Shown piece by piece: positions 1-9,200 of a stretch of DNA of 14,609 nt. This DNA comes from JAUIGE01 sp045106685 (GTDB lineage: Bacteria; Bacteroidota; Bacteroidia; J057). The translations under genes and the position numbers were made by a program. The stretch's first letter is position 1; every line of letters begins with the position of its first letter. The DNA is taken from positions 1 through 14,609 of the forward strand of contig JBGCFB010000231.1 in assembly GCA_045106685.1 (NCBI GenBank). Direction: 5' to 3'. Below the pieces are notes generated by a model that ran no database searches, was not told the DNA's origin, and saw nothing but the letters and a program-made list of their open reading frames with translations.

Positions 1-5
1 CCACA

Positions 6-1130
6 ATGTTCTACCAATTCTTCAAAACAGCGTTCTTGTTTCTTGTTTTTATTTCCCTCTTTTTACCGTCTTTTTCCCAAACTGCTACTCCCGGTGTAAC
101 GCCAGTGTATATGACCATCGACAATGTGGTCGATAACGGCATTACGTATGAATTCGATGTGGTAGCAGAATGTGCTGACACATTTTTATTGAACACGTTT
201 CAAATTTACTTTGGCTACAATAATGACGCCTTTGGGCTGGCGATTGTACGCAATGCTGGCTTTTCTAGCCTGATCAACAACAATCCCCATATCACACTCT
301 ATGGCATGTCTCCTCCTCCGCTTGTAGTACCCAAGTATAAGCTTATTAATGTGGTGGATAACGCTCCTGATATCGTTGCGATCACCGCTGATACCCGCTT
401 TTTGGTACCGTACCCAGCCTGTTACCCGACCGACACTAACAAAGTGACAATGTGGTTACCAGGTGATAAAAAGGCAATAGCCCATATTGTCCTGACATAT
501 ACTGACAATACCCAACCTCCGGGTGTAAGCCTCGCGCTTTCCCTGATGCTGGACCAGTTTATCGGAGGAAATGGCGGTCGTTGTCAACTTGTTCAAGGTG
601 ATATATCTGTTCTTCCTGCAGTGTTCAACGACATATCTGCTACGCCTCGCATAGACGGCTCAGTAGACGTTGCCTGGGAAGCGTATGAAGAAGGCATTGA
701 GCGCTATATAGTTGAGCGTCAAATATCTCAGAATTACTTTGAGCCTGTCGGCGCCCAAGTGGCTACAGGAAATAATGAAACGCAATCATATACATTTAAT
801 GATCATGCTGCTCCTACAGGCAAACTCCGCTATCGCTTGCAAGCAGTAGATGTCGATGGCAATTTCACATACTCAAAAACTGTAGAAGTAACATTGGACA
901 ACACGCAAGGAATTGCTCCTGTAGCATATCCAAGTCCAGTAACAGACCATCTTCAAATCACCAATATTGACTACGAAGTCGCCACCACAGCAACTATCGT
1001 CGATATGCAAGGTCGCGTCTATTGGAAAGGGACGATCAGTCCTGAAGGAATTTCTGTGAGCAATCTAGCTTCAGGCTTATATGTTCTCCGCGTGCGAGGC
1101 ATTGCAGACATTCGTTTTATAAAAGAATAA
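6..1130 (+). CDS. Secreted protein with T9SS type A C-terminal sorting domain
   Basis: A 374-residue exported protein. Residues 1-25 form a signal peptide (hydrophobic core FLFLVFISLFL, likely cleavage near SFSQ). Residues about 27-205 are a beta-rich region in which FDVVAE, FQIYFGYNN and AFG resemble the cohesin-like modules often seen in Bacteroidota surface proteins; this is a weak, motif-level resemblance. Residues about 205-300 look like a fibronectin type III-like module (VDVAWEA, RYIVERQ, YRLQAVDVDGN). From about residue 302 a type A T9SS sorting domain follows (YPSPVTDHLQI, VDMQGRVYWKG, ASGLYVLRV), normally removed during outer-membrane export. The ATG at 6 is used because the signal peptide begins there. 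The upstream region is outside the window, so promoter and operon are unknown. A strong hairpin follows the stop. Export through T9SS is well supported; the actual function is unknown. Confidence 0.88.
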   Translation: MFYQFFKTAFLFLVFISLFLPSFSQTATPGVTPVYMTIDNVVDNGITYEFDVVAECADTFLLNTFQIYFGYNNDAFGLAIVRNAGFSSLINNNPHITLYGMSPPPLVVPKYKLINVVDNAPDIVAITADTRFLVPYPACYPTDTNKVTMWLPGDKKAIAHIVLTYTDNTQPPGVSLALSLMLDQFIGGNGGRCQLVQGDISVLPAVFNDISATPRIDGSVDVAWEAYEEGIERYIVERQISQNYFEPVGAQVATGNNETQSYTFNDHAAPTGKLRYRLQAVDVDGNFTYSKTVEVTLDNTQGIAPVAYPSPVTDHLQITNIDYEVATTATIVDMQGRVYWKGTISPEGISVSNLASGLYVLRVRGIADIRFIKE

Positions 1131-1132
1131 GC

Positions 1133-1160
1133 TGGCTGTTGGCTGTTGGCTGTTGGCTAA
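1133..1160. repeat. Heptanucleotide tandem repeat, unit TGGCTGT
   Basis: Three perfect copies of TGGCTGT start at 1133, 1140 and 1147, and a fourth partial copy (TGGCTAA) starts at 1154. The array begins two bases after the stop codon of the upstream gene and ends next to its terminator hairpin. It has the same 7-bp period as two other intergenic arrays in this window but a different unit. Confidence 0.8.
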
Positions 1161-1204
1161 ATTAGGGCATCTCAAATATTTTGGGATGCCCTAATCTTTG
1201 TTTG
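1161..1204 (+). terminator. Rho-independent terminator of the first T9SS gene
   Basis: Bases 1161-1176 pair with 1180-1195 to give a 16-bp stem (core TTAGGGCATC / GATGCCCTAA) with one G-U pair and a 3-base loop. A T-rich tail (CTTTGTTTG) follows. It lies 30 bases after the stop codon and just before the antiporter gene, so the two genes are likely separate transcription units. Confidence 0.75.
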
Positions 1205-1233
1205 TGGTTGTCTTAGGTTATATTTGCTACAGC

Positions 1234-2466
1234 ATGCAATTATTCCATATCATTTCTGCCATCCTGGCCCTTTCGGCCGTGTTTTCCTATCTCAACATTC
1301 GGCATCTACGCATGCCGTCAGGCATATTTTTGATGCTGGCAGGGCTTGCATTTTCCTTAGTGGTATTAGCCATAGGCGGATTCTCTCCTGAGGTATCCGA
1401 CGCGGTGAAGGCAAGTATTTCTAAGCTTGATTTTGGAGAAGCCTTGCTCAATTTCATGCTCTGCTTTATGCTTTTTGCAGGAGCGATGCATACCAACCTT
1501 GCTACCCTTGCCAAGGTCAAATGGTCGGTACTCAGTTTTGCTACAGTAGGTATTTTGGTGTCCACGATCCTGGTGGGAAGCGGCTTTCACCTGATGCTTC
1601 AGCTTATTGGCATGCCGATTCCGTTTGTTCACTGTCTACTATTTGGAGCGCTCATCTCCCCTACTGACCCTATTGCTGTGATGGGTATTTTGAAAAAGGC
1701 AGGTGTTTCAGAAGAATTAGGTGCCAAAATCGCAGGAGAATCTTTGTTCAATGATGGTGTTGGAGTGGTAATTTTTGTTACCATTTTCAAAATAGCGCAG
1801 TTTGGTTTGGGTGAAATGAGCGGCTCAGAAGTCGGCATTTTGCTTCTGGAAGAAATTGGCGGCGGCCTGGTGCTTGGCTTAGGCTTTGGGTATCTGGCTT
1901 ATGTGATGATGAAGCGAATAGACCACTATGTTACAGAGGTGCTGATCTCGCTTGCGCTCGTGATGGGCGGCTATAGCGTTGCACAGCTATTTCACTTTTC
2001 AGGACCGCTCGCGATGGTGGTTGCAGGTCTATTGATCGGTAATCAAGGCCACCAGTTTGCCATGTCAGACCTCACCAAAGATTACGTGCATAAGTTCTGG
2101 GAGATGACAGACGAAGTACTAAATGCTGTTCTATTTGTATTTATCGGCCTTGAGATATTGCTTATCCCATTTAGCGCCACGACCATCATCATCGGCATTG
2201 TAAGTGCGGTTCTTGTAACTACTTCTCGCTATCTCTCACTAGCGACGCCTGCGTATCTGTTGGGACTTAAGCGGACTTTTGAACCCTACACCTTACCCAT
2301 TATGACCTGGGGAGGCCTGAAAGGCGGAATCTCCATTGCGCTTGCGCTATCGTTGACAGCAGCCATGGATCGGGAAATCATACTTCCGGTAACGTACGTG
2401 GTGGTATTGCTCTCGCTCGGTGTCCAGGGACTCACGGTGGAGCGGCTGGTAAAGCGGTTGAGCTAG
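1234..2466 (+). CDS. Na+/H+ antiporter, CPA1 (NhaP-type) family
   Basis: A 410-residue polytopic membrane protein expected to exchange Na+ (or another monovalent cation) for H+ across the inner membrane. Most of its length is hydrophobic, consistent with about 12-13 membrane segments. Family motifs are present: SPTDPIAVMG with D145, the ESLFNDGVG motif with N173-D174 (the ion-binding ND pair of electroneutral CPA1 antiporters), and GGLKGG at 360-365, where many relatives have GGLRG; K363 is a conservative change. It ends shortly after the last membrane segment, with no cytosolic RCK/TrkA-type regulatory tail. The frame is open upstream to a TTG at 1198, but ATG 1234 places the first membrane helix at the N-terminus (MQLFHIISAI), as usual for the family. 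No Shine-Dalgarno is visible. The preceding hairpin suggests independent transcription. Ion specificity cannot be read from the sequence. Confidence 0.92.
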   Translation: MQLFHIISAILALSAVFSYLNIRHLRMPSGIFLMLAGLAFSLVVLAIGGFSPEVSDAVKASISKLDFGEALLNFMLCFMLFAGAMHTNLATLAKVKWSVLSFATVGILVSTILVGSGFHLMLQLIGMPIPFVHCLLFGALISPTDPIAVMGILKKAGVSEELGAKIAGESLFNDGVGVVIFVTIFKIAQFGLGEMSGSEVGILLLEEIGGGLVLGLGFGYLAYVMMKRIDHYVTEVLISLALVMGGYSVAQLFHFSGPLAMVVAGLLIGNQGHQFAMSDLTKDYVHKFWEMTDEVLNAVLFVFIGLEILLIPFSATTIIIGIVSAVLVTTSRYLSLATPAYLLGLKRTFEPYTLPIMTWGGLKGGISIALALSLTAAMDREIILPVTYVVVLLSLGVQGLTVERLVKRLS

Positions 2467-2474
2467 GTGAGAAA

Positions 2475-2516
2475 ATTGCAGATTGCAGATTAGCGATTGC
2501 AGATTGACAATTGCAG
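2475..2516. repeat. Heptanucleotide tandem repeat, unit ATTGCAG
   Basis: Six back-to-back heptamers start at 2475, 2482, 2489, 2496, 2503 and 2510. Copies 1, 2, 4 and 6 are perfect ATTGCAG; copies 3 and 5 are ATTAGCG and ATTGACA. The array begins 8 bases after the antiporter stop codon and lies between two convergent genes (antiporter and tRNA-Arg). The same unit recurs at 13182-13216. Confidence 0.85.
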
Positions 2517-2533
2517 AATGCCTTTAGAACTAG

Positions 2534-2607
2534 TACCCCCATCAGGACTCGAACCTGAAACCTGCTGCTTAGAAGGCAGCTGCTCTATCCAGTTGAGCTA
2601 TAGGGGC
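2534..2607 (-). tRNA. tRNA-Arg (anticodon UCU)
   Basis: A 74-base cloverleaf on the minus strand. It has a 7-bp acceptor stem (closed by a G1-U72 pair and containing one more G-U pair), a D-stem GCTC/GAGC, an anticodon stem GCTGC/GCAGC with loop CTTCTAA giving anticodon TCT, and a T-arm TCAGG-TTCGAGT-CCTGA. The discriminator base is A. CCA is not encoded (CTA follows). It reads AGA codons. No convincing terminator hairpin follows; the heptamer array does. Confidence 0.95.
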
Positions 2608-2621
2608 TTTTTAGTGGAGGG

Positions 2622-2652
2622 CAAATGTCGGGATATGTCTTGTTTCTAGCAA
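2622..2652 (-). promoter_or_regulatory. Possible Bacteroidota-type promoter of tRNA-Arg
   Basis: Read on the minus strand, TTG (2652-2650) is followed after 20 bases by GACATTTG (2629-2622), one base off the Bacteroidota -7 element TAnnTTTG. The element ends 14 bases before the mature tRNA 5' end, a sensible distance for a stable RNA gene. This is a match to a short degenerate consensus only. The rest of the 2608-2771 gap shows nothing I recognise. Confidence 0.28.
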
Positions 2653-2771
2653 GCGAAAATGTGATTGAAGTGATATTTTTTTTGAGGTGGGAGCTATAAG
2701 CCCTCTTAGTAACAAAAATTCGATCAAAATCAGGTTATCAAGGCACAACCATTCATCATTCACTAACCACC

Positions 2772-5700
2772 TCAAGCCAAACGCAAATACTCCTTGGGTG
2801 GCTTGCCAAAGCGGGCTCTAAACTCGGTAGAAAAAGTCGTCTGATGCCCAAATCCACATTTGTAGGCTACATCTGCAAGCGAGTTTACCGATCCTTCTTC
2901 AAGTTCATAACGCGCGGCAGTGAGCTGTACCTCTTTGATAAACTGGATAGGCGAAAGGCCAGTGATGCCTTTTAGGCGGCGCCTTAACTGGCGCGGACTC
3001 AGGTTAATCTTCTCGGCGAGTCCTTCCACATTTAATCGCTGTTCACTTAAGGAGTCTTTGATCAATTGCTCCATATTATCCACCCAGGCCTTATCCGAAA
3101 CACTCATTTTCGGCTCAGTCTCTTCTTCCTGAGTAGAAGCCTCTTCGCCTTTTAACCAGGCTTTTCGCTGTTGGGCATGATAGAGCAAATTTTGTACACG
3201 AGCCTCTAATTCAGCAACGGAAAAAGGCTTCGTCACATAATCATCCACTCCGATGGTAAGGGCGCTGAGTTTGCTTCGCTCCGCAGCTAGCGCCGTGAGC
3301 ATAACCATCGGTATACTTTTCCAATCGGCATGGGCCTTCACTTCTTTCAGCATGGTCAGTCCGTCCATCTCCGGCATCATAATATCGGAAATAATGAGAT
3401 CGACCTCATGGCCATGTTCCTCTAGCATCTTCAGGCCTTCCACACCGTTGGAGGCGACGAAAACATTTTTGTATCGAGGCTCCAAAATGCTCATTACAAA
3501 ACGCTGCATATCCGCATTGTCCTCAACAAGGAGTATAGAAAAGTCTGTGCCTATCTCGTAAATCGGTGCCAGAGCAAGCTCCTCCACAACCTCCTCCACA
3601 GGGCTTTCTGCTAAAGCGGTAACCTCTTTTTTAGGAAACTCAAAATAGAAACTACTTCCCTCACCCAGACGGCTTTCAGCATAAGCTCTTCCATCCATCA
3701 ACTGCGCGATGCTGCGAACCAGCCCAAGGCCTATTCCCGTGCCGCCCTGATCCTGATTTTTTGTCTGAAAATAGCGATCAAAAACATGAGGTAGCTCTTC
3801 TTCTGCAATTCCCTGGCCGGTATCCTGAACGCTGAACTCCAGACTCCCTCCTTTTTCGCTAAGTGCAAGTCCAATTTTGCCACCTGATGGGGTAAACTTG
3901 ATAGCATTGCTGAGGAAATTATTGAATACCTTCTCGAACTTTAGCTCATCAAGTCGAATGTTCAAATTGGACGGCACAGCGATGTTCAAATCATGTTTAA
4001 GCCCAAGTCGATCGAGTTGCGGTACAAAATTCTCATACAGCCTATTCACCAAGGGAGTGATTGGCACCTCGGCCTCCTGAAGTTCCATTTTCTGAGCATC
4101 AAACTTAGACAGGTCCAGTATTTCCGTAATAAGTTGCATAAGGCTTTTGCCATTACGCTGCATCACAAATAGCTGATCCTGAACCTCCTCCTTATCCCAA
4201 TTATCAGGACGATCGATTAATTGAGAAAGAGGGCCCAGAATAAGCGTAAGTGGTGTGCGAAGTTCATGGGAAATATTGGCAAAAAAGCGTATTTTGAGAT
4301 CATTGAGCTCGGCGAGTTGTTGTTGGCGTTCGCGCTCCTGCTCAAGCTCCATAGCTTGATGACGTACCCGTAATTGCTGGCGATTACGATAAAACCAAAA
4401 GGAAAGTCCTGCGATTAACATTAAAGCCAATGCTCCCCAGAGCAGGTTGTTGCGCTGATTCAATTCCTGTTCATATGCAAGGTCAGAAACTGCTTTTTCT
4501 TTGACAAAAGCCAGACTATCTGTAAATGCCTTTCGTTCATACTCAAACTCTACTAAGGCTTCTGCGTTTTTTCTATTTTCGAGGGTATCACGGGCTTCGA
4601 TATACACGTCTCGCATTTTGAGTGCCTTGGCATGCTGCCCCGTTGCCTTGTAGCAGTCTGCGAGGCGATTGCTAGCAGAACGTAACCAGCCGTAATCTCC
4701 CAACTCCCGGGCATCATGAACAGCTTCCTCAAAATAAGGAATAGCTTGTGCAGGACGCCCTATCTGTGCATAAGCCTGGGCAATGGCAAAACCAGCATTA
4801 CTCATGGGTCTTCCAATTTGTTTCTCCAGGTCCCGGGCTCTAAAGTAATAACTCAGTGCGCTATCAGGCTGGTTTTTTTCTAAATATATTCCTCCCAACG
4901 TTTCCAGACTAAGACTCAATTGCTCGATATAACCAGTTTCCTTGGCAGTATGATAGGCTTCTGTGTAATAATAGACGGCTGAATCAAGGTTTCTTCCTTT
5001 AGCTGCATCGTTGTGGTAGTTTATTCCTAGTTGACGGCAACAATGGTAATAAGCATATAAATAGTCGCCCCGATCGGTGAGGTTTTTTGCCACATTAAAG
5101 GACTTTTTTGCGTAGCTCAAGGCTTTTTCAAATTCGCCCTCTGAACGAAAGACCTTAGACAGGCATATATATACATCGCTATGCACAAAAGCTCGTGGTT
5201 CGTTTTCTATTAGTCCTGAAGCCTGAAGTAGAAGATTCAGGGCCTCTTTTTTTTGGCTTGTCTGTAAATAGAGGTTTGCGATATTCACCAGATTCTGTGC
5301 TCTCCGCCCAGGCGAAGGTTTTGAATAGTTTGCATAAAAATCATCCGCCCTGAAGAGGTAGGACAGCGCTGAATCATATTCCATAAGGGCCATATTGGCA
5401 TTACCTGCAGTAGTAATAGTTGAAATCATGATTGCAGAATCGCTACTCGTTATCTCATCTGCAAGTAAGTCCTTCGCGTAGGAGATGGCTTGGGGAAAGT
5501 TGCGGGACTCATAGCTCAACCGTATGAGAACGCGCTTGTTGGCGAGGTAGGCTGTAGTGTCTTTTATCTGTTTAAAAAGCGGAATGGTCTTGAGTAAATA
5601 TTCTTCTGCTTGTTTATACCATCGATTATTCTTTAGTGCCAATCCTATGTCAGTGAGGCAATGCGCTAAACCTGCTGGGTCCTGGTTTGAATTAGCGAGT

Positions 5701-5906
5701 TTTTCAGCATTGTTAAAGGCATTCATTGCCTGGGTGCTGTCGCCTTGCTGGAGGTGCATATTCCCCAGGTTCACGGCTGCTTGTATACGTGAGCTGTCGG
5801 GTAAGTCCTTATTTTTCCATGCTGAGGTGAGAGAATCAATCGGACTTTGAGCAAAACAAATGCAAGAAACTAGTGAGAGTAGTAGCGTGAGTAGATATTT
5901 GTGCAT
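2772..5906 (-). CDS. Hybrid two-component sensor/regulator: periplasmic TPR, histidine kinase, receiver, AraC DNA-binding domain
   Basis: A 1,044-residue hybrid that joins sensing, phosphorelay and transcription control in one inner-membrane protein. Residues 1-20 form an export signal (an LVSC lipobox-like string is also there, so lipidation is possible). Residues about 25-440 are tandem TPR repeats (for example NLGNMHLQQGDSTQA, YLEKNQPDSALSYYF), predicted periplasmic. A helical stretch leads to one membrane helix at about 488-508. The dimerisation domain carries SHELRTPL with H547. The ATPase domain has the N box (NNFLSNAIKFTP), G1 box (DTGQGI, near 693) and G2 box (GTGIGLGL). The receiver has ED acidic residues, phospho-acceptor D841 (SDIMMPEMDG) and the TKPF lysine. 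An AraC-type helix-turn-helix ends the protein (about 945-1044). All catalytic residues I looked for are present. The frame extends to a TTG at 5930, but ATG 5906 starts the signal peptide. Ligand and regulon are unknown. Confidence 0.93.
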   Translation of the reverse strand: MHKYLLTLLLSLVSCICFAQSPIDSLTSAWKNKDLPDSSRIQAAVNLGNMHLQQGDSTQAMNAFNNAEKLANSNQDPAGLAHCLTDIGLALKNNRWYKQAEEYLLKTIPLFKQIKDTTAYLANKRVLIRLSYESRNFPQAISYAKDLLADEITSSDSAIMISTITTAGNANMALMEYDSALSYLFRADDFYANYSKPSPGRRAQNLVNIANLYLQTSQKKEALNLLLQASGLIENEPRAFVHSDVYICLSKVFRSEGEFEKALSYAKKSFNVAKNLTDRGDYLYAYYHCCRQLGINYHNDAAKGRNLDSAVYYYTEAYHTAKETGYIEQLSLSLETLGGIYLEKNQPDSALSYYFRARDLEKQIGRPMSNAGFAIAQAYAQIGRPAQAIPYFEEAVHDARELGDYGWLRSASNRLADCYKATGQHAKALKMRDVYIEARDTLENRKNAEALVEFEYERKAFTDSLAFVKEKAVSDLAYEQELNQRNNLLWGALALMLIAGLSFWFYRNRQQLRVRHQAMELEQERERQQQLAELNDLKIRFFANISHELRTPLTLILGPLSQLIDRPDNWDKEEVQDQLFVMQRNGKSLMQLITEILDLSKFDAQKMELQEAEVPITPLVNRLYENFVPQLDRLGLKHDLNIAVPSNLNIRLDELKFEKVFNNFLSNAIKFTPSGGKIGLALSEKGGSLEFSVQDTGQGIAEEELPHVFDRYFQTKNQDQGGTGIGLGLVRSIAQLMDGRAYAESRLGEGSSFYFEFPKKEVTALAESPVEEVVEELALAPIYEIGTDFSILLVEDNADMQRFVMSILEPRYKNVFVASNGVEGLKMLEEHGHEVDLIISDIMMPEMDGLTMLKEVKAHADWKSIPMVMLTALAAERSKLSALTIGVDDYVTKPFSVAELEARVQNLLYHAQQRKAWLKGEEASTQEEETEPKMSVSDKAWVDNMEQLIKDSLSEQRLNVEGLAEKINLSPRQLRRRLKGITGLSPIQFIKEVQLTAARYELEEGSVNSLADVAYKCGFGHQTTFSTEFRARFGKPPKEYLRLA

Positions 5907-5992
5907 TTGGTAAATATAGAAAATCGGCAACTTTCGTGCATTTTTTCAACCATTCGAGAGTAGCAAATATCAAGGATCAAGTAGCGAGTTTT

Positions 5993-6033
5993 AAAAAAAG
6001 CACATTCCCCAAAGCTAAAAAGCCCGGGGAATG
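5993..6033 (-). terminator. Rho-independent terminator of the giant FG-GAP protein gene
   Basis: On the minus strand, CATTCCCC (6033-6026) pairs with GGGGAATG (6010-6003), with a small inner GCT/AGC pairing in the loop. After three bases comes CTTTTTTTAA. It lies 29 bases after the stop codon of the giant gene and about 90 bases before the sensor gene start, so the sensor is probably not read from the same transcript. Confidence 0.75.
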
Positions 6034-6061
6034 CACGCGTGTATGTACTAACAATACATCT

Positions 6062-6245
6062 TTATTGGGGTACCGCAGTTCCGCGCCCCACATTTCTCAT
6101 CCATATCATGACACGATCTGAATTCTGAACTTGCCCGTCGAGGTTATAGTCACCTGACTTATAGCCAGCGGTCCCTACACTTGGGATCCACTCAAGGATA
6201 TCATCGGTGTTCTGGATTTGTCCGTTACCGTCGGCGTCGCCTGCA
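6062..6245 (-). other. Dockerin-like C-terminal domain of the giant protein
   Basis: The last 61 residues carry two DxDxNGxI/DxNxDGxV loops about 30 residues apart, each followed by an apolar helix-like segment (DDILEWIPSVG, RVMIWMRNVG). This resembles the paired calcium loops of type I dockerins. The protein ends NVGRGTAVPQ, a tail style I associate with Saprospiria surface proteins. Since the type A sorting motif is absent, this region may anchor, sort or dock the protein; which of these is unproven. Confidence 0.6.
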
Positions 6246-9200
6246 GTCATCAGGCTGGTGCCGCTTTGCTGTGATCGGGCATTTTGTCCTCCATATACTT
6301 CCATATTCGGATGGCTGAAATCTATCTGCTCCCAAGGGAAGACAGGTTCCTTGGTCATCACGCCCAAGTGATTGCGGTGTACAACCGCTAGGTAATATGG
6401 CATTGCACTATTCACATTCAATTGTGGAGCGCTAGTGCCATTGACATCGACGATCAAGCCATTTTTGAGCAACAGAGCCGCGCGGGAATGCACGACTGTG
6501 GCGGGGTTGGCCGTGTCGCGTAGTTCCAGGATAACCCAATCTACTATGTCGGGATTGCTTTGTGCAGCTGCGGTCATCGTTTCGCCGCCACCGCCTGTAA
6601 AGGTGTAGCCCAGGCCTGTATAGGGTTCCTGTGACGGAATGAGATTGGCAGTGTTGAGACTGGTGCGCATGGTACCGCTTGCAGGGTCATAAGCACCTTC
6701 AAGCCTGGCGATAACTGATGTGATTACCATACAGCTTTGATCCACGGTGACCACAACGGACAGGTATTCGTAGCAGCCCTGAGCATTCGTATATGTCGCC
6801 CAGTAAGTATGGGTCTTGGCAGGCTTAACCATGACTTTATCCCCTGAGCGGGCTTGGCCGCGAGACATTCGGCAGTTACCGATGAGTTGGCCGCCCTGAC
6901 CTGGATCCTTATCATAGAAATTGACGCGTCTTATCCTCATTGAGTAGTCCCGAATTAGGGATGCAATGTTTATACGTCCACCGGAGCATATATTCCCAGA
7001 AAAGGCCTGCATGACGGTTGAAAGCTGAGCAGAAATGCTTACTTCCTGCACTTGCTTTGTGATATTGCCATTTCCATCATCAAATGTCCAGATAACCTGA
7101 TAGAGGCCGGGGCCGGAAAAGGATGTGGCGCCTGAAGGAACACCGATGATATTTCCTGCGCAGTTATCTGTGGCCGTAGGTGTTGGTAGGCTAGCTGAGT
7201 TACAGTTTGTGCTAAGAGATGGCAGTGTCCAGTTAGCGGCACTTTCATAAAAATAGGCTGCGCCGTTACTATTCAAACCTCCATCCGATTTTACAGGCGC
7301 CCCTACAATGGCATTGGCACCCGAGATCGCAACACTTAATCCGAAATTATCACTGTCTGCCTTGTCTGAAGCCAACAGCTTCTCTAATTCGTTCCAGTTG
7401 CCGCTCGCATCACGCTCAAAGATATAAGCAGCACCATTTTGAGTTATCCCGCCATCAGATTTTAGAGGAGCACCCACAATAGCGTGATCGCCTGAGATCG
7501 AAACGCTCCAGCCAAAGTAGTCAAACAGAGCCTTGTCCGAGGCAAGCAGTTTCTGCACTTCGGTCCAGTTGCCGCTTGCGTCTCGCTCAAAAATATAGGC
7601 CGCGCCGTTGAGGGATGTTGTTCCATCAGATTCATTATAAGCGCCCACAATGACGTAACCACCCGATACCGAAAGACTATAGCCAAAATAGTCGCGCGTA
7701 GCCTTATCCGAGGCCACGACCTTCTGCACTTCTGTCCAGGATCCACTTACGTCTCGCTCAAAGATATAGGCTGCGCCGTTGTCAGAAGTTCCTCCCTCAT
7801 CTTGGTAAGCAGCTCCTATAATAATGTAGTCGCTAGACATCGACACGCTCCAGCCAAACAGGTCATTTGTCGCTTGGTCCGAGGCATTCAGCTTCTGTAA
7901 TTCAGACCAGTTACCGTTCGCACCTCGCACAAAGGCATAGGCTGCGCCATTACTCGTAGTCCCGCTATTACTTTCCCGAGAGGCTCCTACAATGGCGTTA
8001 TTGCCCGAGATCGAAACGCTATAGCCAAAATAACCAGCTGATTCTTTGTTCGAGGCAAGCAGTTTCTCCACTTCGTTCCAGTTACCATTTGCGTCTCGCT
8101 CAAAGATATAAGCAGCACCAGAATAACTTCTCATTGCATCAGAATCTTTGTAAGCGCCCACAATAGCGTAGTCGCCTGAGATCGAAACGCTCCAGCCAAA
8201 ATGCGCATACGAAGCCTTGTTCGAGGCAAGCAGTTTCTGCACTTCAGTCCAGTTGCCGCTCGCGTCTCGCTCATAGATATAGGCTGCACCGTTTTGAGAT
8301 GTTACACCATCGGATTCTGTATCCGCTCCCATGATAGCGTAATCACCTGATACTGATACACTTCTACCAAAATGGTCATACGTATCTTTATCCGAAGCGA
8401 GGGCTTTTTTAATTTCATTAAAATCAGAGGGCGGAGGGGAGCTACCTGCATCGGGGACAGGTGCGATATCATCAGCAATCAAATCCACCTTTTGGTACTG
8501 TTTCATGATATTGCCGTTGCCATCGTCATAGGTCCAAGTGACTCTGTAACTACCAGGAACTGTGAAGTTGGTCTGGTCGCTCGTGGTGGCCGTCAGGCTA
8601 CCTGTACAATTATCTGTAGCAGTAGGGACTGAAAGACTGATGCTATTGGAACCGCAATATTGCTCCTGTATGGGCGGAAACACCCAGGCCGGTTCATTTT
8701 CAAAAAAGTATGCTGCACCATTATCGAAGTACCCATTATCATCTTCCTCAGGGGCGCCTGCTATAATGTAATCGCCAGATATTGAGACGCTATTTCCAAA
8801 GTGATCATCGCCATTATTGTCTACGGGCAGCAGTTTTTGGACTTCGTTCCAGTTACCCGTTGCATTGCGCTCAAAGACATAGGCCGCGCCATGCTCGACT
8901 AATGTTCCTGTAGATTTCAAGTAGGCTCCTACGACAGCACGGTCATTTGAAATTGAAACGCTGTTGCCAAAGTAATCCCTAGGCGCTTTATCCGAGGCCA
9001 ACAGCTTTTGCTGCTCGGCCCAGGTACCACTGGCATCGCGCTCAAAGATATAGGCTGCGCCAGAATAACTTCTCGCAGCATCAGTCTCGCCGGTTGCCCC
9101 TACAATAAGGTAGTTGCCCGAGACAGAAACGCTCCAACCAAACCCATCATTACTTGCTTTGTCCGAGGCCAACAGTTTTTGTTTTTCGGTCCAACTGCCG

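Noticed and set aside
1197..1226. TTTG plus TATATTTG with 18-base spacing, matching the Bacteroidota promoter consensus, just upstream of the antiporter gene
   Set aside because: The -7 element ends 7 bases before ATG 1234, so the transcript would be essentially leaderless, and the -33 part overlaps the tail of the preceding terminator. A chance match in T-rich sequence is more likely.
1198..1233. Twelve-codon N-terminal extension of the antiporter from a TTG
   Set aside because: It overlaps the terminator tail, has a rare start codon, and the family begins at the first membrane helix, which starts at ATG 1234.
2690..2712. Imperfect hairpin GGGAGCT...AGCCCTC after the sensor gene
   Set aside because: The stem has mismatches and is followed by A residues, not T residues, in the minus direction, so it is not a credible terminator.
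5936..6121. 61-codon plus-strand open frame between the sensor and giant genes
   Set aside because: It runs across the minus-strand terminator hairpin and into the 3' end of the giant gene, with no family resemblance.
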